Positions 22,543 through 30,882 of a stretch of 32,580 bases of DNA are shown here, piece after piece. The notes beneath the pieces were generated by a model. It saw only the letters and a program-made list of their open reading frames with translations. It did no database searches and was not told the origin of the DNA. The position numbers and the translations under genes were made by a program. Location of the stretch: contig OMJB01000024.1 of assembly GCA_900299255.1 (NCBI GenBank), positions 1-32,580 of the forward strand. Direction: 5' to 3'. Source of the stretch: Sphingobacteriales bacterium (GTDB lineage Bacteria > Bacteroidota > Bacteroidia > Chitinophagales > Chitinophagaceae). Every line of letters starts with the position of its first letter. The first letter of the stretch is position 1.

Positions 22543-24969
22543 TTACAACTGCAGGAACTTTAACCTGAGGCTATTGCCCACAACGCTGACGCTGCTCAGT
22601 GCCATTGCAGCACCGGCAATCATTGGGTTTAAGAGAAACCCTGTGAAGGGGTACAATACACCTGCTGCAAGCGGTATACCAATCAGGTTATAAATAAAAG
22701 CCCAGAAAAGATTCTGCCGAACAGTTGCAACGGTGCGCCCTGAAAGCCTGATTGCCTGCGGGATCTTTGAAAGGTCTGAGGAGACAATGGTCATATTTGC
22801 TACGTCCATAGCTATATCACTGCCCTTGCCCATGGCAATACTTACATCGGCCTGTGCCAGTGCGTTGCTGTCATTAAAACCATCGCCCACCATTGCCACT
22901 ACCCTGCCCTGCAACTGCAACTCTTTAATAAACGTTGCTTTATCTGCGGGCATTACTTCTGCTTTATAATGCAGTATGCCGGCCTGCTCTGCAACTGCTT
23001 TGGCTGTGTGTGTATTATCACCTGTAAGCATGTATACGTCAATACCATCCGACTGCATACGGCGGATAGCGGCTGCAGATGCAGGCTTAATCTTGTCGGA
23101 TATGGCGGCTATTCCCAGCACATCAGCCGTGTCTGCCAGCCACAGAACTGCCGCTGCTTTATCCTGCCACTGCTGTGCAGACTTCAATAAACTGCCATCA
23201 ATACTGATGCCCTGAGACTTAATCAATGCCAGGCTGCCCATATAGTATTGTTTACTTTCAAACTGCGCTTTTACGCCCTTACCTGTAATACTTTCAAAAT
23301 TTTCGATGTTTATTTTGCGCATTTGCCGGTTACTGAAATACCTGACAATAGCTTCAGCAACCGGATGCTCCGACTGTAGCTCCATCGCATACATCAGGGC
23401 AGCATAATCTTCTGACCGCTCTGCATTTTTCCATTCAAGATGCAACAGCTCAGGCCGGCCTTCTGTTATCGTTCCGGTTTTATCCAGCACCACCGCATTC
23501 ACTTTCTTCATGAGCTCAAGGCTTTCCGCATCTTTGATCAGTATCCCGTTCTCTGCCCCTTTGCCTATACCAACCATTATGGCAGTTGGCGTAGCCAGGC
23601 CCAGTGCACAAGGGCACGCAATAACCAGTACAGTAACCATTGCCAGCAAACCCTGCACAGTGCCCTGTGTACCTCCCAGCAGCATCCAGGCCGAAAAACT
23701 GATTATGGAAATGACTATCACAACCGGCACAAAAACCGACGCAATCTTATCAACCAGCTGCTGCACAGGTGCCCTGCTGCCCTGCGCATCCTGCACCATT
23801 TTTATGATCTGTGCCAAAACTGTGCCTTCGCCTACCCTGTCTGCCCTGAACTGAAAACTGCCTTTCTGGTTAATTGTTCCGGCATATACCCTGGCATCTT
23901 GTGTTTTTTCAACTGCCATCGGCTCACCGCTGATCATGCTTTCATCAACAAATGATGAGCCTGCACTAACAGTACCATCTACTGCAACCCGCTCTCCGGG
24001 TTTTACCAAAATAATATCCCCGGGTTTTACAGCTGCAATATCCGTTTTTACCTGCTGGCCGCGACTGTCAATCACAAACACTGTTTTGGGCTGGAGGCCC
24101 ATCAGCTTCTTTATTGCTGTAGAAGTGCCGGCTTTTGCTTTTTCTTCCAGCAGTTTTCCCAGCAGAATGAAAGAAACCACCACAGCAGAGGCCTCGAAGT
24201 AAACATGTGCGTGCAGCCCTCTGGCATGCCAGTAAGAAGGCCATACTGTATTAAAAACACTGAACAGATAAGCCACACCAGTACTCAGCGCTACGAGTGT
24301 ATCCATATTAGCCGAACGATTTTTCAGCTGCTTCCATGCACCTGTGTAAAACTGCTTCCCGGATATAAAAACCACAGGGGTAGCCAACGCCCACATAATA
24401 TAGTTTGCATAAGGCATATTCATAAAAAACATCCCAATAATCGTGAGCGGTGCGGACAATGAAACCGAACCGGCAGTTCGCCAAACCAATTGCCGGTATT
24501 GCTTACTGCGCTGCTGTTCCAGTGCATCTTTTGCTTCTTCTGTTTCATCAGTCATGAGGCCATAACCAATACCCTGAAGAGCGGCATTCATTTGTTGCGG
24601 GCCAGCAACAGCCGGAATATACTCTACCAGAGCAGTTGCGTTGCCAAAGTTGACTGAAGCATTTAACACACCTTTTGTGTGCTGCAGCATACTCTGGGCA
24701 CTTACTGCACAAGATGCACATGACAAATTGAGTACAGGAAAAGACTTTGTAACAGTGGGCACTTCATAACCAGCTGCCTTCACCGCTTTTATAATTTCAT
24801 GAATAATTTCTTCGTCCTGCACGGTGAGTATAGCCCTGCTATTGTTAAAATCAACTTCATGCTGCAATACACCAGGTATTTTACCAATTGCTTTATCTAT
24901 TATCAGGGCGCAGTGGGCACTGCTCATTCCCTGCAACGGAAGCACTATTGTGTTGTTTACTTCAATCAT
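22543..24969 (-). CDS. copA: Copper-translocating P1B-type ATPase (CopA-like)
   Basis: 808 residues. It exports Cu+ across the inner membrane using ATP. Two N-terminal HMA domains are present; the second has the CASC metal-binding motif (Cys84, Cys87), while the first reads GMSSAHC, where one Cys is Ser. The P-type core has the TGE-like SGE motif (residues 347-349), CPC (452-454), DKTGT with the phosphorylated Asp496, HP (535-536) and GDGFND (695-700). YN (760-761) and MALSS (789-793) in the last membrane helices indicate P1B-1 Cu+ specificity. The start ATG 24969 is preferred over GTG 24975. The HMA-AraC regulator lies just upstream on the same strand. Confidence 0.93.
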   Translation of the reverse strand: MIEVNNTIVLPLQGMSSAHCALIIDKAIGKIPGVLQHEVDFNNSRAILTVQDEEIIHEIIKAVKAAGYEVPTVTKSFPVLNLSCASCAVSAQSMLQHTKGVLNASVNFGNATALVEYIPAVAGPQQMNAALQGIGYGLMTDETEEAKDALEQQRSKQYRQLVWRTAGSVSLSAPLTIIGMFFMNMPYANYIMWALATPVVFISGKQFYTGAWKQLKNRSANMDTLVALSTGVAYLFSVFNTVWPSYWHARGLHAHVYFEASAVVVSFILLGKLLEEKAKAGTSTAIKKLMGLQPKTVFVIDSRGQQVKTDIAAVKPGDIILVKPGERVAVDGTVSAGSSFVDESMISGEPMAVEKTQDARVYAGTINQKGSFQFRADRVGEGTVLAQIIKMVQDAQGSRAPVQQLVDKIASVFVPVVIVISIISFSAWMLLGGTQGTVQGLLAMVTVLVIACPCALGLATPTAIMVGIGKGAENGILIKDAESLELMKKVNAVVLDKTGTITEGRPELLHLEWKNAERSEDYAALMYAMELQSEHPVAEAIVRYFSNRQMRKINIENFESITGKGVKAQFESKQYYMGSLALIKSQGISIDGSLLKSAQQWQDKAAAVLWLADTADVLGIAAISDKIKPASAAAIRRMQSDGIDVYMLTGDNTHTAKAVAEQAGILHYKAEVMPADKATFIKELQLQGRVVAMVGDGFNDSNALAQADVSIAMGKGSDIAMDVANMTIVSSDLSKIPQAIRLSGRTVATVRQNLFWAFIYNLIGIPLAAGVLYPFTGFLLNPMIAGAAMALSSVSVVGNSLRLKFLQL

Positions 24970-25083
24970 CGGCACGGTACTTTGTACAAATTTCGGCAGT
25001 CCACCAGCGGCCTTATTATATTTTTAAGGAAATAAAGTACAGATATTCAATGCTTGCATGGAGAATATATGCTTTAGTAACAG

Positions 25084-25650
25084 CTAGGGCCGTAGATTGT
25101 CTATCGGTTTTCGGTGCGTAACGCCCTGTTGTTTAAACTGGCCAGGCGTCATACCTGTACTTTTTTTGAACTGAGCCGATAAATGCTGTGGGCTGCTGTA
25201 CCCAAGGCTTATTGCTATCTGCTGCAGCGACTGCTGATCATATGCCAGCCATTCTTTGACCTTTTCGATCTTCTGCAATATGAAAAACTGTTCTATCGTA
25301 ATGCTTTCAACGCCGGAGAATAGTTTTGAAACGGCAGAATAATCCTTGTGGATATGCTGCAAAAGAAACCTGCTGATACTGAAATGCTCTTCTATATCGC
25401 CCGACTGTACCTTGCCTATCAGCAGCGTCTTGACCTGCTCTATCAGCTGCATTTTCTGGTCGTCCAGCAGCTCAAATCCTGTACGCTTCAGGCCTTCTGT
25501 AAAGTTTTTCATTGCCTCTTTTCCCGGCACCGCCTGCAACTCTACTTCTCCCAGGCGCACTGACTTTGGAACAAGGCCATTTTGTTGCAACAATTGCTCT
25601 ACCGATGTGATGCAACGGGGGCAAACCATATTTTTTATTACGAGTTTCAC
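25084..25650 (-). CDS. HMA-domain/AraC-type helix-turn-helix fusion regulator
   Basis: 188 residues. Residues 1-66 look like a heavy-metal-associated domain: KNMVCPRCITSVEQLL carries a CxxC motif (Cys10, Cys13) in the position used to bind Cu+. Residues about 128-180 form an AraC-type HTH: SLQQIAISLGYSSPQHLSAQ and FKKSTGMTPGQFKQQG are typical. This makes a one-component metal sensor, most likely a copper regulator of the downstream P1B ATPase (114-nt gap). The start is a GTG at 25648-25650, which places the HMA motif properly; the next in-frame ATG at 25629 would remove the first strand. Confidence 0.83.
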   Translation of the reverse strand: MKLVIKNMVCPRCITSVEQLLQQNGLVPKSVRLGEVELQAVPGKEAMKNFTEGLKRTGFELLDDQKMQLIEQVKTLLIGKVQSGDIEEHFSISRFLLQHIHKDYSAVSKLFSGVESITIEQFFILQKIEKVKEWLAYDQQSLQQIAISLGYSSPQHLSAQFKKSTGMTPGQFKQQGVTHRKPIDNLRP

Positions 25651-25814
25651 TTGGGCGTTTGGCTGAATAAAGTTACGCCTTCATCCGGTTTGGTAATCAG
25701 CAGAGAAAATTTAAGCCTTTCAAACGAATATTATTTATTAATAATATAATGCTATCATCTTCGATTATGCTGAAAATAATAGAGCGGGATGCTTCGCTCC
25801 CGCTCTGATTGTAG

Positions 25815-25886
25815 TGGCCTCGTCAGGAATCGAACCTGAATCTGGAGCTTCGGAAACTCTTATACTATCCATTGTACTACGAGGCC
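25815..25886 (-). tRNA. tRNA-Arg (anticodon CCG)
   Basis: A full cloverleaf is drawn on the minus strand: acceptor stem GGCCTCG/CGAGGCC, D-arm GTAC/GTAT with GG in the loop, anticodon loop TTCCGAA (CCG at 25853-25851), and T-arm TCAGG-TTCGATT-CCTGA. The discriminator is A. The anticodon stem has an A-C mismatch at its outer pair and a G-U at the inner pair. The 3' CCA is not encoded, so the CCA-adding enzyme in this window completes it. It decodes CGG. Confidence 0.95.
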
Positions 25887-26354
25887 CTGCCACTAACGCT
25901 TGATTATCAACAAATTATGCTACATGTAGATATTTGTGGATAAAAAAACCAGCGTCCGGTAATTACTACCTTTGAAAAATGTATGCAGTAAGCCGGTAAT
26001 AGTGATTTACTTCATACACAAAACTGGAACTTTAATAACGGACTTGCCCGACAAAGGTAGAAAAATCAACAGGAAAAAGCACGGCAGCATTCAAAAAATC
26101 CATGGCTACAGCATTTCGATTACACATAAAAGAGCAGCACTGCAAAATGCCACAACTACTAATTCAAGTAGCCTTAACTATTTCTTAGAACCCTATTTTT
26201 GAAGGATTGAAATAGTGTAAAAACTTGCTATAATTGATAGCATTACGGCAAAACAGATAGCAATTCAATTTAAGATTCTATAACGACTGCTAATTATAGT
26301 AAAAACCTAACCCGGAATTAACAATTTTTAGCGCTAAAACACAGAGCAATCCTG
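25887..26354. other. Intergenic region upstream of the two-component cluster
   Basis: A 76-codon frame from TTG 25972 to a TGA at 26202 was examined and is not supported: composition is unlike a protein and it lacks family motifs. A plus-strand TACCTTTG (25967-25974) matches the -7 element but has no gene close downstream, and could be a distant promoter for the cluster starting at 26355 or for an RNA. A minus-strand TACCTTTG also lies at 26052-26059. Otherwise nothing recognisable. Confidence 0.4.
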
Positions 26355-26726
26355 ATGAGTAAAAAAGTTTTAATTGTAGAAGATGATCTATTTTCAGCAA
26401 ATATGTTCAAACAAATACTGCACAACAGCGGGTTTGAATCAATTATAGTTGAAAACGGATTTTTGGCACTAGAAGAATTGAATAAAGACCAATGTATTTC
26501 AACCTGCCTTCTGGACCTGAATATGCCGGTTATGGACGGTTATGAATTTTTGAAGGCATTAAGCTCCTAACCTGAGATTAAGAACCTGGATATCTACATT
26601 ACCAGCAGTAATTCAGAAGATGTTTTTATAGAGAATATTACCGGGCAGGAAATCAATACCGGACTGATAAATGGCTATTACGAAAAACCATTCGATTTCA
26701 ACAATATCGTAACCAGGTTAAGCTGA
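26355..26726 (+). pseudogene. Single-domain response regulator interrupted by TAA
   Basis: The frame codes for a complete 122-residue receiver domain except for one TAA at 26568-26570 (codon 72). Before it: MSKKVLIVEDDLFSANMF with the acidic pair, and the phospho-acceptor Asp54 in CLLDLNMPVMDGYEFLKAL. After it, in the same frame, come PEIKNLDIYITSSNSEDV with the switch Thr83, and NGYYEKPFDFNNIV with the conserved Lys111, then TGA. TTA to TAA or TCA to TAA would explain it. The truncated 71-residue product would lack Thr and Lys and should not function as a normal receiver. The next gene starts 18 nt after the final stop. Confidence 0.85.
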
Positions 26727-26744
26727 ATATAAAAACCTACACCT

Positions 26745-27857
26745 TTGGAAAAGAATATACTTGTTATAGAAGACGATATTCAATTATCTGCTGCATTATG
26801 CGCCATCCTCAGGCATAAAAAATTCAATGTTGTAATCGCATATGATGGCAATGACGGATTAAGGGCCATTCAAGAGCATGCCATTGACCTCGTATTATGC
26901 GATATTAATTTGCCTGACATAGATGGCTATGACATCCTGAAGAGCGTGAGAAATGATAAGGAGCATTTTCAGTTGCCCTTTATTTTTCTTACTGCCTATG
27001 CCGGAGAGCAGAATATAAGAAAGGGCCGTAACCATGGGGCTGATGACTATATCACCAAGCCGTTCGACAGCAAAAAACTGATAGAAACAATCAATGCACG
27101 CCTGAAACTCAACGAAACCCGCAAAGAATTCATTCAGGAACAGCTTAACAAGAACTGGGTCAACATAATCAACCAGAACTTCAAGCAGGAGTTTATGACT
27201 CCTCTGAATAGCCTTATAAATGGCTCTTTTCTTATTGAAAGTTCGCCGGACCGCATTAATGTAAACGACTTTAAGGAAGCGATTAACGCAATCTATGTTT
27301 CAAGTTTCCGGATTTTCAGAAATACACGAAACCTTATGGTTTTCTCCATTCTGAGCAACAAGGAAGCTGTAAATACAGATAAAGGCGCTTTTGGCAATTA
27401 TATTTACTTCAGTGATATAGTGCTTCAGATCATAGAGTACTATAACAATGGGCTCATTCATAACTGGGACACGATAAAAAGCAATGTGGAATTTGTGCCG
27501 GTGAAGCGATTTGACAGCGACTACATCAATATCATTGTAACTGAATTGATAGATAACGGAGTAAAACATGACAGTAAAAAACAAACTCCTTCTGTTTCGC
27601 TTACAGCTGTTGCGAATGGAGGGTTCAGGCTGTTTGTAACAAACAATATCAGCCGTGGCCTGAATTTTGATACGAGCCTAATCAAACCATTCCGCAAATT
27701 CCATGATGACAAATCACATAACGGCCTTGGCCTGGGATTGTATATTTGTAAAGAACTTTGCTTGAAATCCAATCTGGATTTCAATATTGAAATAGCAGAT
27801 GAAAAAATATCATTCGTGGTCTCACAGGAATCTGTTGAAAATTCCGAAATTAATTAA
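26745..27857 (+). CDS. Receiver-histidine-kinase-like hybrid with a Gln in the H-box
   Basis: 370 residues, all cytosolic. Residues 1-120 are a receiver domain: ILVIEDDIQLS, phospho-acceptor Asp53 in LVLCDINLPDIDGYD, Thr83 and Lys105 in DDYITKPFD. A HisKA-like helix follows, but its H-box reads NFKQEFMTPLNSL, with Gln148 where His is expected (CAG at 27186-27188). A HATPase domain follows with N-box VTELIDNGVKHD (Asn271) and G-box NGLGLGLYICKEL (residues 326-338). The DxGxG box is not clear (VTNNISRG). It probably binds ATP but cannot autophosphorylate in the normal way, so it may be a phosphatase-like or scaffold modulator. The start is TTG at 26745. Confidence 0.82.
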   Translation: MEKNILVIEDDIQLSAALCAILRHKKFNVVIAYDGNDGLRAIQEHAIDLVLCDINLPDIDGYDILKSVRNDKEHFQLPFIFLTAYAGEQNIRKGRNHGADDYITKPFDSKKLIETINARLKLNETRKEFIQEQLNKNWVNIINQNFKQEFMTPLNSLINGSFLIESSPDRINVNDFKEAINAIYVSSFRIFRNTRNLMVFSILSNKEAVNTDKGAFGNYIYFSDIVLQIIEYYNNGLIHNWDTIKSNVEFVPVKRFDSDYINIIVTELIDNGVKHDSKKQTPSVSLTAVANGGFRLFVTNNISRGLNFDTSLIKPFRKFHDDKSHNGLGLGLYICKELCLKSNLDFNIEIADEKISFVVSQESVENSEIN

Positions 27858-27875
27858 CTGCAATTGAACTGATTT

Positions 27876-28505
27876 ATGAAAAACATTTTTTGGGGGTTAA
27901 TTGAAGATGATACCGCATTAAGAACCAGCCTACAGGAGTATCTGTTACTAAACGGATGCATCGTCACATTTTCAACTGATTGTGTAGATGATGTGCTGCA
28001 AATAGAACACGAATACAATCCGGATTTTATCCTGCTGGATGAGCACGTTACTAATGGCTCCGGAATTGAATCAATTTCAAAGCTGAAGGAGAAATTCAAA
28101 GGCGCTAACATCATTCTGTTTACCGGCGACAAATCTCCTGAGCTGGTTATGAAAGCACTGGAAAACGGCGCATGTGGCTTTCTGTATAAGCCATTCTCTT
28201 TCAGCCAGCTTGAATCCATCATAGCTGACATTCAGAAAAATGGCTCCTACCTCCACCCGCTGAGTGCATCAAAACTGATTAGCACACTCCAGATATCGAA
28301 AGAAAAAAAACTGGAGAACTATAGTAAATTGACCGAAAAAGAGGATGAAATAGTTAAATTGCTGCTGACAGGTAAAAGTTATAAAGAAATTGCAACAGAG
28401 CTTAACAAATCATTCTTTACTGTTAACTACCACTTGAAGAACATATACTCAAAGTACAACGTGAATTCAAAAGCTGAATTACTTTATCTGCTGAATAAAA
28501 TCTGA
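27876..28505 (+). CDS. NarL/LuxR-type response regulator
   Basis: 209 residues. The receiver domain has Glu10-Asp11-Asp12, phospho-acceptor Asp55 in FILLDEHVTNGSGIE, Thr83 in LFTGDKSPEL and Lys105 in GFLYKPFSFS, so the switch residues are complete. The C-terminal LuxR helix-turn-helix (residues 150-205) has LTEKEDEIVKLLLTGKSYKE followed by IATELNKSFFTVNYHLKNIY, close to the family norm. It is likely the DNA-binding output of the cluster, activated by the kinase encoded 5 nt downstream. Its targets are unknown. Confidence 0.93.
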   Translation: MKNIFWGLIEDDTALRTSLQEYLLLNGCIVTFSTDCVDDVLQIEHEYNPDFILLDEHVTNGSGIESISKLKEKFKGANIILFTGDKSPELVMKALENGACGFLYKPFSFSQLESIIADIQKNGSYLHPLSASKLISTLQISKEKKLENYSKLTEKEDEIVKLLLTGKSYKEIATELNKSFFTVNYHLKNIYSKYNVNSKAELLYLLNKI

Positions 28506-28510
28506 TTGAA

Positions 28511-30751
28511 TTGAACAGCCAGCCGTTAGATAGTTTTAGCCTCAGGTGGGATGATTTCTCCGCGATAAATCCTTACGCAATAATTATATCACCTGATTTT
28601 ACGTTGCTGAAGATAGGTACCGGCTATGGACTGGAAAGCAAGGAGACCGAGAGCAAAAAACTATATGATGCCTTTGTCATTTTTAGCTTGTCCAGCAAAG
28701 AATTTGACAGCAAGGACCCTGATACTTACAATGATTGCCTGATCTACAGAAAGGGGGCTGAATATTCAGATGTGATCAGAGGAAGGTTCAGCCGGATTTC
28801 AGAAATGATAGTTTTCAATGGTTATCCTTTGAAAAGCCATCATGAAAATATCAAACTCAAAGTGCTGCTGTATTTTAACAAATTAGTGCCTCTGGTTCAT
28901 TTAAAATATGAAAAACCGGACCTGCAAAGGCTATTTCTACAGTTCATAAACACCAAGTATCTTAATGAACTCGATAATTTTGAAAAATCATATGGCGTCA
29001 CACTTTCTGACCGTGCCGGGAACATAGTTTGGTGTAACGACCACTTTATAGCTTTTGCAGGAAAAAAAACGGAAGACATACTGGGCAAACGCCCAAGGGA
29101 AGCTATATATGGCAATGCTTCGGTTTATGTACCTGGCGACTTTGTTGATAAAATGGTTGCGAAGGGCGAACCATTTTATTTTGAAAATGTAGGGCATAAT
29201 TCGTCCTGGTTTGGTGCAACTGTTTTTCCGATATTCGACAAGGATAATAAAAATATCGGCCGCATACACATGATATCAGACGTTTCAGAAAGGAAACTGC
29301 TGGATATACAACTTGAACAGCAGGGCTACTGGCTTGCATTAACTATTGAATCGGCCAATGTTGGTTTATGGACGCTGGACACTAAAAGCCTTGATGTAGA
29401 GGCAACGGGGAAATTCAAAGAACTCCTTGGGTTTAGTTCACAAACAGAAATTTCCTTTTCTAGCATTAATTGCATGCTTGAGAAAAACGGTCAGGCCGAA
29501 ACAGTCAGAAACTGCATCAACAAAATCTCTGTTAGTAATCCATCCTGCCAGATCGACCAATTGGAGTTAACCATAAAGGATGTCGTATCTTACTTTAAGG
29601 TCAATGCAAAATGTATCCTTTTCAGCCATGAAGGGCAACCGGTGAAGTTGGTGGGCACAATAACAAATGTGACAGAGCAGGTGAAGACAGAGCAGGAAAT
29701 TGCTGCTCAGAGAGAATTTTTCAGAAAAATTTTAAATGACCTGCCTGCAGAAGTTGTTATAGTGTCAACAGACTACAAATATAAGTTCATTAATAAATAT
29801 GCCATAAAGGACGATGAACTGCGCCAATGGATGATTGACAAGGACGATTTTGATTTTTATAAGCAAAGAAATCTCGATTTAGAGATTCCCAAAATACGCA
29901 GGAAACATCTGCAGGAGGCTATTGCACAAAAAAAAGAAATCCGGTTTCTGGAGTATTTCGAAAAAAGTGAAAAATACTCGCTGCGGTTACTGCAACCCAC
30001 TTTTAACAATCAGGACGGCCTTGAATACGTGATAGGATACGGCCTGGATGTAACCGAACAGATGCGTGCCATTGTGAAAGAGAAAGAGTTAAACCAGCAA
30101 AAAAGCCGGTTTATCAATATTACCTCACACGAACTCAGAACTCCACTCACAATCATATACTCAAATGCGGAACTACTGCAGATGATCTACCAGAATGAAA
30201 CTTTCAATGTACACATAGACAGGATACTCAAGGAAGTTGATTCAATGACAGACATTCTGAATGAGCTGATGATTGTAAATAAAATTGAGAAAGGAGAAGT
30301 AGAAGTCAGCAAATCTACCGTTGATGTTGAAAAGTACATTCAGGACATCACCTATCTGTTCAGGCCATACAGAGATGGCAGAACACTGGAACTTGAAATT
30401 GCTCCGGAAGCCAGTGATTGGTATTTTGATGACAAGTTGTTAAAATACGCTGTGACCAATATCCTCACCAATGCATTTAAATATTCACGCAACAAAAAAA
30501 GCCCGGAACTTAAAGTATTTGTTGAAGAAGGATCACTAAAAATACGGGTAAAAGATTATGGTATCGGCATACCTAAAAGCGATATACGTGATATCTTCAA
30601 AACATTTTACAGAGCATCCAACGTTGGAACAATCCAGGGAACGGGAATAGGATTAATGATTGTAGAATATGCCGTAAAAAAACATAACGGAAGGGTAGAA
30701 ATTGACAGTGAAACAGGCAGAGGCACTGTGGTAACTCTGACGATACCGTAA
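28511..30751 (+). CDS. Cytoplasmic multi-PAS sensor histidine kinase
   Basis: 746 residues, no membrane segments. The N-terminal ~130 residues form a possible PAS-like sensory domain with INPYAIIISPDFTLLKIG and VIRGRFSRISEMIVFNGYPL, reminiscent of domains associated with haem-NO sensors (tentative). Two PAS domains follow around 150-262 (VTLSDRAGNIVWCNDHFI) and 271-390, and a possible third at 400-518. The kinase core is complete: His540 in FINITSHELRTPLTIIYSNA, N-box TNILTNAFKYS (Asn650/654), D-box KDYGIGIP, and GTGIGLMIVEY. It begins at TTG 28511, 5 nt after the regulator stop, implying co-transcription. It is likely to phosphorylate the LuxR-type regulator. Confidence 0.9.
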   Translation: MNSQPLDSFSLRWDDFSAINPYAIIISPDFTLLKIGTGYGLESKETESKKLYDAFVIFSLSSKEFDSKDPDTYNDCLIYRKGAEYSDVIRGRFSRISEMIVFNGYPLKSHHENIKLKVLLYFNKLVPLVHLKYEKPDLQRLFLQFINTKYLNELDNFEKSYGVTLSDRAGNIVWCNDHFIAFAGKKTEDILGKRPREAIYGNASVYVPGDFVDKMVAKGEPFYFENVGHNSSWFGATVFPIFDKDNKNIGRIHMISDVSERKLLDIQLEQQGYWLALTIESANVGLWTLDTKSLDVEATGKFKELLGFSSQTEISFSSINCMLEKNGQAETVRNCINKISVSNPSCQIDQLELTIKDVVSYFKVNAKCILFSHEGQPVKLVGTITNVTEQVKTEQEIAAQREFFRKILNDLPAEVVIVSTDYKYKFINKYAIKDDELRQWMIDKDDFDFYKQRNLDLEIPKIRRKHLQEAIAQKKEIRFLEYFEKSEKYSLRLLQPTFNNQDGLEYVIGYGLDVTEQMRAIVKEKELNQQKSRFINITSHELRTPLTIIYSNAELLQMIYQNETFNVHIDRILKEVDSMTDILNELMIVNKIEKGEVEVSKSTVDVEKYIQDITYLFRPYRDGRTLELEIAPEASDWYFDDKLLKYAVTNILTNAFKYSRNKKSPELKVFVEEGSLKIRVKDYGIGIPKSDIRDIFKTFYRASNVGTIQGTGIGLMIVEYAVKKHNGRVEIDSETGRGTVVTLTIP

Positions 30752-30857
30752 ATATCACGAATTCGGCTTTGGCACCAATTTAACCACGCGCCCGCTTCAC
30801 TTGTATTCTTTTAACTTACTCAATAATCGAATTTCATTTTCTTCAGGCTAAAACGGT

Positions 30858-30865
30858 TAACTTTG
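30858..30865 (+). promoter_or_regulatory. Promoter -7 element for the M16 peptidase gene (TAACTTTG)
   Basis: Exact TAnnTTTG match 17 nt before the ATG at 30883, which supports that start and separates this gene from the kinase operon. No clear -33 TTTG; a TTTT lies 17 nt upstream. Confidence 0.55.
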
Positions 30866-30882
30866 AGCCAATAAGAAATTAT

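Noticed and set aside
25972-26202. 76-codon plus-strand frame from TTG
   Set aside because: The Lys/Thr/Ser-rich sequence has no hydrophobic core or known motif, and the frame starts inside a TACCTTTG element.
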